The notes under the pieces are model-generated. The model saw only the letters and a program-made list of their open reading frames with translations. It ran no database searches and was not told the DNA's origin. Shown here piece after piece: positions 1 through 7,904 of a stretch of DNA of 64,000 nt. The stretch's first letter is position 1. The number at the start of each line of letters is the position of its first letter. The translations under genes were made by a program, and so were the position numbers. Origin of the DNA: Burkholderia savannae (GTDB lineage: Bacteria; Pseudomonadota; Gammaproteobacteria; Burkholderiales; Burkholderiaceae); NCBI RefSeq assembly GCF_001524445.2, contig NZ_CP013417.1, positions 2,852,001 to 2,916,000 on the forward strand, written 5' to 3'.

Positions 1-340
1 GCGGCCGCGTGCGCAGCCGCCGCATCGCCTGCCACACGCCCTTGCTCGCGGCGAGCGGCGCGATGCTGTGCGCGGCGACGAACGGCGTGCCGTCGACCGC
101 GAGCACGACTTCGCGCACCCACACCGGCGTGCGCGGCGCGCATGCGAGCGCCGCGTGCTCATCGGCCCACGGTGTCGCGACGGTCTCGCGCGTCACGCGC
201 ACCGTCACGCGGCCGAGCCGCGCGAGGTGCGCGGTCAGCGAGCCGCCGCGCGTGAGCCAGTCCTTCTGCGCGCTCGACGCGCCGGGGCGCGGCGTCTCGC
301 GCCAATGCGCGTCGGCCGCGTCGAAACGCATCCGCGCCAT
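1..340 (-). CDS. ubiC: Chorismate-pyruvate lyase, 3' end cut by window edge
   Basis: The reading frame opens at the ATG complementary to 338-340 and runs off the left edge after about 113 codons. The visible part ([13 protein letters not shown], a GGSLTAHL block, then a VREVVL strand) matches the N-terminal two thirds of UbiC. That enzyme splits chorismate into pyruvate and 4-hydroxybenzoate, the first committed step of ubiquinone synthesis, in the cytoplasm. Its start codon overlaps the htpG stop in a TGATG arrangement, so the two are probably translationally coupled. Start choice rests on this overlap; an ATG three codons in is possible. The family call is from recognised motifs; the C-terminal part is not visible. 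Confidence 0.82.
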   Translation of the reverse strand, partial: MARMRFDAADAHWRETPRPGASSAQKDWLTRGGSLTAHLARLGRVTVRVTRETVATPWADEHAALACAPRTPVWVREVVLAVDGTPFVAAHSIAPLAASKGVWQAMRRLRTRP

Positions 341-2238
341 CACGCCGCGCGCGACAGCAACAGCGCGTTGGTCCGCTTCACGAAGCTTGCCGGGTCCTCG
401 AGCGCGCCCCCTTCGGCGAGCAGCGCCTGCTCGAACAGCAGATGGCACCAGTCGCCGAAGTCCGCGCCGTCGGCCTTCAGCGCCTTGACGAGCGGATGCT
501 CCGGATTGATCTCGAGGATCGGCTGGAACGACGGCGCGTTCTGGCCCGCCGCCTTCAGCATCCGCTGCAGGTAGCCGCTCATGTCGTTGTCGTCGGCAAC
601 GAGGCACGACGGCGAATCGGTGAGCCGGAACGTCACGCGCACGTCCTTCACCTTGTCGCCGAGCGTTTCCTTCATCTTGTCGACGACGGGCTTCATCGCC
701 TCGCCCGTCTGCTCCTGCGCCTTCTTCTCGTCGTCGTTCAGCGCGCCGAGATCGAGGTCGCCGCGCGCGACGCTCGCGAGCCCCTTGCCGTCGAACTCGT
801 GCAGGAACGACAGCATCCATTCGTCGACGCGATCGGTGAGCAGCAGCACTTCGACGCCCTTCTTGCGGAACACTTCGAGATGCGGGCTGTTCTTCGCGGC
901 CTGCCACGTGTCGGCCGTCACGTAGTAGATCTTCGTCTGCTCGGGCTTCATCCGCGCGACGTAATCGGCGAGCGGCACGTTCTGCTCGTCGGTGTCGCCG
1001 TGCGTCGACGCGAAGCGCAGCAGCTTCGCGACGCGCTCGCGATTCGCGTGATCCTCGCCGACGCCTTCCTTCAGCACCTGGCCGAACGCGCTCCAGAACG
1101 TCTTGTACTTCTCGCGGCCGGCGTCGTCTTCGGCGTTCGCGAGCTCTTCGAGCATCGACAGGGCGCGCTTGGTCACGCCTTCGCGGATCGCCTTCACGTC
1201 GCGGCTTTCCTGCAGGATCTCGCGCGACACGTTGAGCGGCAGATCCGACGAGTCGACGACGCCCTTCACGAAGCGCAGGTACTGCGGCAGCAGTTGCTCC
1301 GCGTCGTCCATGATGAACACGCGCTTCACGTACAGCTTGAGGCCGCCGCGATAGTCGCGGTTCCACAGGTCGAACGGCGCGTGCGACGGCACGAAGAGCA
1401 GTTGCGTGTACTCGCTGCGGCCCTCGACGCGGTTGTGCGTCCACGCGAGCGGATCTTGGTGGTCGTGCGCGACGTGCTGGTAGAACTGCTTGTACTGCTC
1501 CTCGGTGACGTCGCTCTTCGCACGCGTCCACAGCGCGCTCGCCTGGTTGACGGTCTCGTCCTCGTCCTTCTCGACCATCTCGCCCTTTTCCTGATCCCAC
1601 TCTTCCTTCTTCATCAGGATCGGCAGCGCGACGTGGTCCGAATACTTCTGGACGATCGATTTCAGGCGGTACGACGAGAGCAGTTCGTCCTCGCCGTCGC
1701 GCAGGTGCAGCGTGATGGTCGTGCCGCGCGCGGCGCGCTCGATCGCATCGACCGAGAAGTCGCCTTCGCCCGCGCTTTCCCAACGCACGCCCTCGGACGC
1801 GGCCAGGCCCGCGCGGCGCGTCTCGACGGTGATCCGGTCCGCGACGATGAAGCCCGAGTAGAAGCCGACGCCGAACTGGCCGATGAGCGCCGCGTCCTTC
1901 TGCTGGTCGCCGGAGAGCTTCGAGAAGAATTCCTTCGTGCCCGAGCGCGCGATCGTGCCGAGGTTCGCGATGGCCTCGTCGCGGCTCATGCCGATCCCGT
2001 TGTCGTCGATCGTGATCGTGCGCGCGGCCTTGTCGAATGACAGGCGGATGCGCAGGTTCGGATCGCTCTCGTAGAGCGCGTTGTTTTCCAGAGCCTCGAA
2101 ACGGAGCTTGTCAGCGGCGTCGGACGCGTTCGACACGAGTTCGCGCAGGAAGATTTCCTTGTTGCTGTAAAGCGAATGAATCATCAGGTGGAGGAGCTGC
2201 TTGACCTCTGCCTGAAAGCTCATGGTTTGCTGAGTCAT
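340..2238 (-). CDS. htpG: Molecular chaperone HtpG (bacterial Hsp90)
   Basis: A full-length 632-residue Hsp90. The GHKL ATPase domain shows the catalytic Glu33 and Asn37 in ELVSNASDA, the DNGIGM lid-base motif at 79-84 and the glycine-rich GQFGVGFYS at 120-128. The middle domain carries the conserved Arg of LNVSREILQ, and the C-terminal third is the dimerisation region. It acts as an ATP-driven cytoplasmic homodimer that remodels client proteins. The start at 2238 (MTQQTMSFQ) is used; an in-frame ATG at 2223 is an alternative. A sigma-32-like promoter lies about 110 bases upstream, within the end of the neighbouring regulator gene. The stop overlaps ubiC. Confidence 0.97.
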   Translation of the reverse strand: MTQQTMSFQAEVKQLLHLMIHSLYSNKEIFLRELVSNASDAADKLRFEALENNALYESDPNLRIRLSFDKAARTITIDDNGIGMSRDEAIANLGTIARSGTKEFFSKLSGDQQKDAALIGQFGVGFYSGFIVADRITVETRRAGLAASEGVRWESAGEGDFSVDAIERAARGTTITLHLRDGEDELLSSYRLKSIVQKYSDHVALPILMKKEEWDQEKGEMVEKDEDETVNQASALWTRAKSDVTEEQYKQFYQHVAHDHQDPLAWTHNRVEGRSEYTQLLFVPSHAPFDLWNRDYRGGLKLYVKRVFIMDDAEQLLPQYLRFVKGVVDSSDLPLNVSREILQESRDVKAIREGVTKRALSMLEELANAEDDAGREKYKTFWSAFGQVLKEGVGEDHANRERVAKLLRFASTHGDTDEQNVPLADYVARMKPEQTKIYYVTADTWQAAKNSPHLEVFRKKGVEVLLLTDRVDEWMLSFLHEFDGKGLASVARGDLDLGALNDDEKKAQEQTGEAMKPVVDKMKETLGDKVKDVRVTFRLTDSPSCLVADDNDMSGYLQRMLKAAGQNAPSFQPILEINPEHPLVKALKADGADFGDWCHLLFEQALLAEGGALEDPASFVKRTNALLLSRAA

Positions 2239-2348
2239 CTTGATTTACCCATTGATTGCGTCAATTACGACAGACGTTTTCGATTCACGACCCCAAAGGA
2301 GCCGGCGCGCGGCGTCATCACACTTTCGCGACGCTCGACCGCGCCCCA

Positions 2349-2375
2349 AGTTGGGGCGCTCGACGGAATTTCAAG
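2349..2375 (-). promoter_or_regulatory. Sigma-32-like heat-shock promoter for htpG
   Basis: On the minus strand CTTGAAA (2369-2375) is followed after 12 bases by CCCCAACT (2349-2356). This fits the sigma-32 pattern of CTTGAAA and CCCCAT-type boxes separated by 11-16 bases. It points at htpG, leaving a leader of roughly 100 bases. The -35 box overlaps the last codons of the upstream regulator gene. Confidence 0.7.
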
Positions 2376-3822
2376 AGGCGCGGCGGTTCACGCCGTCGAG
2401 ATAGCGGCCGAGGAACGCGGGCAACGCCGGATCGCCGCAGTTCGCGACGTTAAAGCGCGTCCACGTCGACGGCGACTGCTGCGGCGAGAACAGGCTCCCA
2501 GGCGTGAGCAGGAAGCCCTCCTCGTGCGCGGCCGCGGCGAGCGCGTCCGAATCGACGCTCGTGTCGGCCCACAGGAACATCCCCGCCGCCGGCATCGTGA
2601 AGAGCCGCATCCCGCTGCGCTCGAGCATCCGCGCGGTCTTGTCGCGCACGCCGTCGAGCCGCGCGCGCAGCCGCTCGACGTGGCGCCGGTAGTGCCCTTC
2701 CGTCAGCACCTTGTACAGCACGCGCTCGTTGAGCTCGGGCGTCGTCATTCCGACGAGCATCTTCTGGTCGGTCAGCGCCTTCGCGAGCTCCGGCGCGCAT
2801 GCAATGTAGCCGACCCGCAGGTTCGCCGCGAGCGTCTTCGAATAGCTGCCGAGGAAGATCACGCGCTTTAGCTGATCGAGGCTCGCCATGCGCGTCGCCG
2901 GATAGCTCGGCGGGCACAGATCGCCGTAGACGTCGTCCTCGACGACGAGAAAATCGTACGCCTCCGCGAGCTTCAGTATCCGGAACGCCTGCGCGGCCGA
3001 CAGCGACGTGCCCGTCGGGTTGTGCAGCACCGAGTTGATCACGAGCATCTTCGGGCGCCACATCTGCACGAGATTCTCGAGCGCGTCGAGATCGGGGCCG
3101 TCCGGCGTGTACGGCATCCCGACGAGCTGCGCGCCCTGCGACGCGAAGCGGCCGAACATCTGGAACCAGGCCGGATCGCCGACGATCACCGCGTCCCCCG
3201 GCCGCACGCAGTGGCGCGCGATGAGGTCGATCGCCTGCGTGATGCCGGACACGAGCACGAGCTGCTCGGGCGTCGCGCCGATCTCGATTTCGGCCAGGCG
3301 CGTCTGCAGCTGCTGGCGCAGCGGCAGGAAGCCCTGAGCGCTGCCGAAGCCGAGCATCTGCGCGCCGGACTGCCGGCCGAGCGCGCGCAACGCGCTCGTG
3401 ATCAGCTCGCCGTCGAGCCAGCGGCTCGGCAGGTAGCCGAGCCCCGGCCCCTTTTCCGGGCTGACCGTATGCAGCATGTTGCGCAGCAGCCAGACGACGT
3501 CGATCGTGTTGTGCACGGGCTGCGCCCGCCCGCCGCCCGCCGCAACGGGCGGCGGCCCCGGCGCGCGCTCGCGCACGTAGAAGCCGGAGCCGCGCCGCGA
3601 ATCGAGATAGCCCTGCGCGACGAGCCGCTCGTAGGCTTCGACGACCGTGAAACGCGACACGCTCTTGTCGATCGCGAGCTTGCGGATCGACGGCATCCGC
3701 ATGCCGGGCCGGAACACGCGCTCGTCGATCCGGCGGCGCGCCCACTGCACGAGCTGGTCGACGAGCGTGAGCGTCGCGGTATCGTGCGGCGCGGGAATCT
3801 GCGCGAGCGGGACGGTGGACAT
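2371..3822 (-). CDS. MocR-type regulator: GntR helix-turn-helix fused to aminotransferase domain
   Basis: The 483-residue protein has a GntR winged helix at about residues 20-85 (VEAYERLVAQGYL and the SRRGSGFYV wing), a linker, then a fold-type I aminotransferase domain. The PLP lysine is Lys329 in SYSKTLAANLR, with NPTG near 268-271 and the VEDDVYGD motif near 294-301. MocR/PdxR proteins bind PLP or its amino acid adduct and act as transcription factors rather than enzymes. It is transcribed away from the DMT exporter at 4121, and an aminotransferase, RidA and PhzF protein follow that exporter, so it probably controls that set. The specific effector cannot be read from sequence. Confidence 0.9.
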   Translation of the reverse strand: MSTVPLAQIPAPHDTATLTLVDQLVQWARRRIDERVFRPGMRMPSIRKLAIDKSVSRFTVVEAYERLVAQGYLDSRRGSGFYVRERAPGPPPVAAGGGRAQPVHNTIDVVWLLRNMLHTVSPEKGPGLGYLPSRWLDGELITSALRALGRQSGAQMLGFGSAQGFLPLRQQLQTRLAEIEIGATPEQLVLVSGITQAIDLIARHCVRPGDAVIVGDPAWFQMFGRFASQGAQLVGMPYTPDGPDLDALENLVQMWRPKMLVINSVLHNPTGTSLSAAQAFRILKLAEAYDFLVVEDDVYGDLCPPSYPATRMASLDQLKRVIFLGSYSKTLAANLRVGYIACAPELAKALTDQKMLVGMTTPELNERVLYKVLTEGHYRRHVERLRARLDGVRDKTARMLERSGMRLFTMPAAGMFLWADTSVDSDALAAAAHEEGFLLTPGSLFSPQQSPSTWTRFNVANCGDPALPAFLGRYLDGVNRRAS

Positions 3823-4120
3823 CGCGGGCCTCCAACTGTACCGAAGAGTATCGCGGCGATTGTACCGTTACTGTGCTGGCCCCTGCGATTACAGTTTTTT
3901 CGACGGCGATGCGACGCGGTGACGCACGCGCGCCCGAAAAACCGGTTCCGACTTCCGGCCGGGCACGGCGCACCTGATCGGCGTCGAGACGGGCGATGCG
4001 CCCGCGCTCGCGGTCGAATTCGACACGCCGGCGGGCACGCTGCGCTCACGCGTGCGCCCGCCCCGCTTCCCGCTCACTACAACCGCTCATGACAACCACT
4101 CGCGACCACGGAGCCCCCTC

Positions 4121-5029
4121 ATGAATTCGCGCGAAACACGCGGCATGCTGCTCGGCCTGATCGGCGTGATGATCTTCAGCCTGACGCTGCCGATGACGCG
4201 CATCGTCGTCACCGAGCTCCATCCGCTCCTGAACGGCCTCGGCCGCGCGCTCGCCGCCGCGGTGCCGGCCGGGCTGCTGCTGTGGCTGCGCCGCGAGCGC
4301 GTGCCGAGCCGCGCGCAGTTCAAGAGCCTCGCCGTCGTGTCGGCGGGCGTGATCGTCGCGTACCCGGTGTTTTCCGCATGGGCGATGAAGACCGTGCCCG
4401 CCTCGCACGGCGCGGTCGTCAACGGTCTGCAGCCGCTTCTCGTCGCGTTGTATGCGGCGTGGCTGTCGCGCGAGCGGCCGTCGAAAGCGTTCTGGGCGAG
4501 CGCCGTCGTGGGCAGCGCGCTCGTCGTCGCGTACGCGCTGCGCGACGGCGGCGGCGCGCTGCAGCGGGGCGACCTGCTGATGCTCGTCGCGGTCGGCCTC
4601 GGCGCGCTCGGCTACGCGGAAGGCGCGCGCCTCGCGCGCGAGATCGGCGGATGGCAGGTGATCTGCTGGGCGCTCGTCGTGTCCGCGCCGTTGCTCGTGC
4701 TGCCCGTCGGCTGGCTCGCGTGGGCGCACCACGCGGCGCACCCGGGCCCGGTGTCGCCGCGCGTGTGGCTCGCGTTCGGCTATGTGACGCTGTTCTCGCA
4801 GTTCGTCGGCTTCTTCGCTTGGTACGCGGGCCTCGCGATGGGCGGCACCGCGCGCGTGGGCCAGGTGCAGCTCCTGCAGATCTTCTTCACGATCGCGTTC
4901 TCGGCGCTCTGCTTCGGCGAAACCGTTTCCTCGTCGACCTGGCTGTTCGCCGCCGCCGTGATCGCGACCGTCGTGCTCGGCCGCCGCGCCGCCGTGAGCA
5001 CCGCGCCGCAGCCCGCTCGCGCGGCCTGA
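4121..5029 (+). CDS. DMT-family (EamA) transporter
   Basis: A 302-residue integral membrane protein with two tandem EamA halves of about five helices each, typical of the drug/metabolite transporter superfamily. Many members export amino acids or related metabolites. The frame remains open upstream to 4052, but the ATG at 4121 (MNSRETRGML) places the first helix correctly and is preferred. It is divergent from the MocR regulator, with about 300 bases between their starts, and 58 bases upstream of a PLP aminotransferase. Export of an amino acid or keto acid linked to that enzyme is inferred from context only. Confidence 0.86.
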   Translation: MNSRETRGMLLGLIGVMIFSLTLPMTRIVVTELHPLLNGLGRALAAAVPAGLLLWLRRERVPSRAQFKSLAVVSAGVIVAYPVFSAWAMKTVPASHGAVVNGLQPLLVALYAAWLSRERPSKAFWASAVVGSALVVAYALRDGGGALQRGDLLMLVAVGLGALGYAEGARLAREIGGWQVICWALVVSAPLLVLPVGWLAWAHHAAHPGPVSPRVWLAFGYVTLFSQFVGFFAWYAGLAMGGTARVGQVQLLQIFFTIAFSALCFGETVSSSTWLFAAAVIATVVLGRRAAVSTAPQPARAA

Positions 5030-5087
5030 TTTGACGAGCGATAATCGCCCCTTTCATTCACGACCCACGATACCGACCGAGGAGACC

Positions 5088-6269
5088 ATGAATCCGAGCG
5101 ATCTCAAGCCGCCCCACTGGGCCCTGTCCGAACGCGCACGCAAGCTCACGAGCTCGGCGATCCGCGAGATCCTGAAAGTGACCGAGCGCCCCGAGGTGAT
5201 CTCGTTCGCGGGCGGCCTGCCGTCGCCCGCGACCTTCCCCGCCGAGCGCATGCGCGAAGCCGCCGACCGCGTGCTGCGCGACTCGCCCGCCGCCGCGCTG
5301 CAATACAGCGCGACGGAAGGCTTCCTGCCGCTGCGCGAGTGGATCGCCGAGCGCTATCGCGTGCGCGCGACGCAGGTGCTTGTCACGACGGGCTCGCAGC
5401 AGGCGCTCGATCTGCTCGGCAAAGCGCTGATCGATCCGGCGAGCCGCGTGCTCGTCGAGACGCCGACCTACCTCGGCGCGCTGCAGTCGTTCTCGCTCTT
5501 CGAGCCGACCTACGTGCAGGTGCCGACCGACGACGCGGGCCTCGTGCCCGACGGGCTCACGCCCGAGCTCACGAAGGACGCGCGCCTGTTGTACGCGCAA
5601 CCGAATTTCCAGAATCCGACCGGCCGCCGCTTGCCCGTCGAGCGCCGCCGCGCGCTCGCCGCGTTCGCGCAGACGAGCCCGTTCCCGGTGCTCGAGGACG
5701 ATCCGTACGGCGCGCTCAACTATGCGGGCGAACCGCTGCCGACGATGCTGTCGATGGCGCCCGATCACGTCGTCCACCTCGGCACGTTCTCGAAGGTGCT
5801 CGCACCCGGCCTTCGGATCGGCTATATCATTGCGCCCGAGGAGCTGCACTTCAAGCTCGTGCAGGCGAAGCAGGCAACGGACCTGCACACGCCGTCGCTC
5901 ACGCAACGCATCGCGTACGAGGTGATCCGCGACGGCTTCCTCGACGAGCACATCCCGACGATCCGCAAGCTCTACGCCGCGCAATGCGAAGCGATGCTCG
6001 CGTCGCTCGCCCGGCACATGCCGCAAGGCGTGAGCTGGAACCGCCCGGAGGGCGGCATGTTCATCTGGGTGACGCTGCCCGCGCAGATCGACAGCATGCA
6101 GCTCCTCGAGGCGGCGGTGGCGAACAACGTCGCGTTCGTGCCGGGCGCGCCGTTCTTCGCGAGCGACGCGCAGAAGAACACGCTGCGGCTGTCGTTCGTC
6201 ACGGTGCCGCCGGAGCAGATCGAGGAAGGCATCGCGCGGCTCGGCAAGCTGCTGCGCGAGCGCCTGTGA
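5088..6269 (+). CDS. PLP-dependent aminotransferase, LysN/2-aminoadipate-like
   Basis: The 393-residue enzyme is a class I/II aminotransferase without a DNA-binding domain. The Schiff-base lysine is Lys236 in GTFSKVLAPGLR, with PNFQNPTGR at 172-180 and LEDDPYGAL at 202-210. The opening SSAIREIL and ISFAGGLPSP are typical of the 2-aminoadipate/aromatic aminotransferase subgroup. It would transfer an amino group from an amino acid to a keto acid in the cytoplasm. The start at 5088 has a GAGGAGA ribosome site 5 bases upstream; a longer frame back to 5031 has none. It sits between a DMT exporter and a RidA-family gene. Its substrate is unknown. Confidence 0.9.
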   Translation: MNPSDLKPPHWALSERARKLTSSAIREILKVTERPEVISFAGGLPSPATFPAERMREAADRVLRDSPAAALQYSATEGFLPLREWIAERYRVRATQVLVTTGSQQALDLLGKALIDPASRVLVETPTYLGALQSFSLFEPTYVQVPTDDAGLVPDGLTPELTKDARLLYAQPNFQNPTGRRLPVERRRALAAFAQTSPFPVLEDDPYGALNYAGEPLPTMLSMAPDHVVHLGTFSKVLAPGLRIGYIIAPEELHFKLVQAKQATDLHTPSLTQRIAYEVIRDGFLDEHIPTIRKLYAAQCEAMLASLARHMPQGVSWNRPEGGMFIWVTLPAQIDSMQLLEAAVANNVAFVPGAPFFASDAQKNTLRLSFVTVPPEQIEEGIARLGKLLRERL

Positions 6270-6329
6270 CGCTTCTCGTTCGTTCACACATTCACGATTT
6301 CACGATTGACTCACGAGGATAGGAATCAG

Positions 6330-6788
6330 ATGGCAAACGTCTACGACAAACTGAAGGATCTCGGCATCGAGCTGCCGGTCGCGGGTGCGCCCGCCGCCGC
6401 CTACGTGATGAGCGCGCAATCCGGCGACACCGTCTATCTGTCCGGCCACATCGCGAAGAAGGACGGCAAGGTGTGGGCCGGCAAGCTCGGCCACGACGTG
6501 ACGACGGAGCAAGGCAAGCAAGCCGCTCGCGCGGTCGCGATCGACCTGCTCGCGACGCTGCACGCGCACACCGGCGACTTGAACAAGGTCAAGCGCATCG
6601 TCAAGGTGATGAGCCTCGTCAACTCGACGCTCGAGTTCACCGAGCAGCACATCGTGACGAACGGCGCGTCGGAGCTGATCGCCGAAGTGTTCGGCGACGC
6701 GGGCAAGCATGCGCGCTCGGCGTTCGGCGTCGCGCAGATCCCGCTCGGCGCGTGCGTCGAGATCGAGCTGATCGCCGAAGTCGCGTAA
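6330..6788 (+). CDS. RidA-family enamine/imine deaminase-like protein
   Basis: A 152-residue member of the RidA/YjgF/UK114 family, slightly longer than the usual 128-residue RidA. It shows VYLSGHIAKKDG near 35-46, the NKVKRIVKV strand, and Arg129 in HARSAFGVAQIPLG at the position of the catalytic arginine. RidA proteins hydrolyse reactive enamines and imines made by PLP enzymes. It lies 60 bases after the aminotransferase and 4 bases before the PhzF-like gene, so it is probably in the same operon and may clear an intermediate of that pathway. The start at 6330 gives a normal N-terminus. Confidence 0.9.
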   Translation: MANVYDKLKDLGIELPVAGAPAAAYVMSAQSGDTVYLSGHIAKKDGKVWAGKLGHDVTTEQGKQAARAVAIDLLATLHAHTGDLNKVKRIVKVMSLVNSTLEFTEQHIVTNGASELIAEVFGDAGKHARSAFGVAQIPLGACVEIELIAEVA

Positions 6789-6792
6789 CGCG

Positions 6793-7686
6793 ATGGCCGC
6801 CGCTGCCGGCACCGTGACGGTGCGCTTCAAGCAGGTCGACGTGTTCACGTCGGTGCCGTTCAAGGGCAATCCGCTCGCCGTCGTATTCGACGCGCACGCG
6901 CTCTGCGACGCCGGCATGCTCGAGATCGCGCGCTGGACGAACCTGTCCGAGACCGCGTTCCTCGTCGCGCCGACCGATCCCGCCGCCGACTACCGCGTGC
7001 GGATCTTCACGCCGGGCGGCGAGTTGCCGTTCGCGGGCCACCCGACGCTCGGCGCCGCGCACGCGTTTCTCGACGCGGGCGGGCAGCCGAAGACGCCCGG
7101 GCGGCTCGTCCAGCAATGCGGCGCGGGGCTCGTCGAGCTCGCGCGGCGCGACGGCGGCTGGGCGTTCGCCGCGCCGCCCGCGCGCGTGACGCCGCTGCCC
7201 GAGCGCGACTGGCCGGCGCTCACGGCCGCGCTGCGCACGGGCGCGATCGATTTCGGCGCGCCGCCGCAGGCGGTCGACAACGGCGCGCCGTGGCTCGTCG
7301 TGCGGCTCGCGTCGGCGGCCGACTGCCTCGCGCTCGCCCCCGACCGCGAGGCGCTCGCGCCGATCGCCGCCGCGCTAGGCGCGGGCGGCCTCGCCGCATA
7401 CGGCCCGCATCCGGCCGACGGCCCGGCGACGTTCGAAGTCCGCTGCCTGATGACGGGCGACGCGTTCGCCGCAGGCGAAGACCCCGTGACGGGCAGCGCG
7501 AACGCTGCGATCGCGGGCCTCCTCGCGCAGGCCGGGCGCCGCCCGGGGCGCAGCTACACCGCGCGCCAGGGCACCGCGCTCGGCCGCGACGGCCGCATCG
7601 CGGTCGATTACGACGACGACGCGGGCAAGATCTGGATCGGCGGCGCCGCGGTCACGCTCGTCGACGGCCGCATCCGGCTGCGGTAG
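6793..7686 (+). CDS. PhzF-family isomerase/epimerase-like protein
   Basis: The 297-residue protein begins with KQVDVFTSVPFKGNPLAVV, the signature of PhzF-like proteins, and has the catalytic glutamate at about Glu53 in TNLSETAFL. The second half of the duplicated diaminopimelate-epimerase-type fold includes GEDPVTGSANAAI. Family members isomerise or epimerise small acids; only true PhzF makes phenazine precursors, and no other phz genes are here. It starts 4 bases after the RidA-like stop, which supports co-translation. A role in reshaping the product of the upstream aminotransferase is inferred. Confidence 0.88.
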   Translation: MAAAAGTVTVRFKQVDVFTSVPFKGNPLAVVFDAHALCDAGMLEIARWTNLSETAFLVAPTDPAADYRVRIFTPGGELPFAGHPTLGAAHAFLDAGGQPKTPGRLVQQCGAGLVELARRDGGWAFAAPPARVTPLPERDWPALTAALRTGAIDFGAPPQAVDNGAPWLVVRLASAADCLALAPDREALAPIAAALGAGGLAAYGPHPADGPATFEVRCLMTGDAFAAGEDPVTGSANAAIAGLLAQAGRRPGRSYTARQGTALGRDGRIAVDYDDDAGKIWIGGAAVTLVDGRIRLR

Positions 7687-7904
7687 GCCGCGCGTTCACC
7701 CGGCCGCGCCCGCCGCGCGGCCGGTTCCGCGCGGGCCGCGCGCGGGACCGATCCCCTCCTCACCCGGTTAGCGATATCCTGGCCGCGCTAAATTAAAGAC
7801 TGACCATTCAGTAATATCGGGCCTCGTCTATTGTCTTCTTTATCGGCCCGTTTACTCGGTTATCCTGTCGGATCGCCCATGCGCGCAAGGACACGTTTCG
7901 TCCG

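Noticed and set aside
442..2040. Long open frame on the plus strand opposite htpG
   Set aside because: High-GC antisense shadow; composition is Arg/Leu/Val-rich without motif, and htpG on the other strand is certain.
6793..7686. Phenazine biosynthesis gene
   Set aside because: PhzF-like fold is clear, but no other phenazine genes are present, so a phenazine role is not supported.
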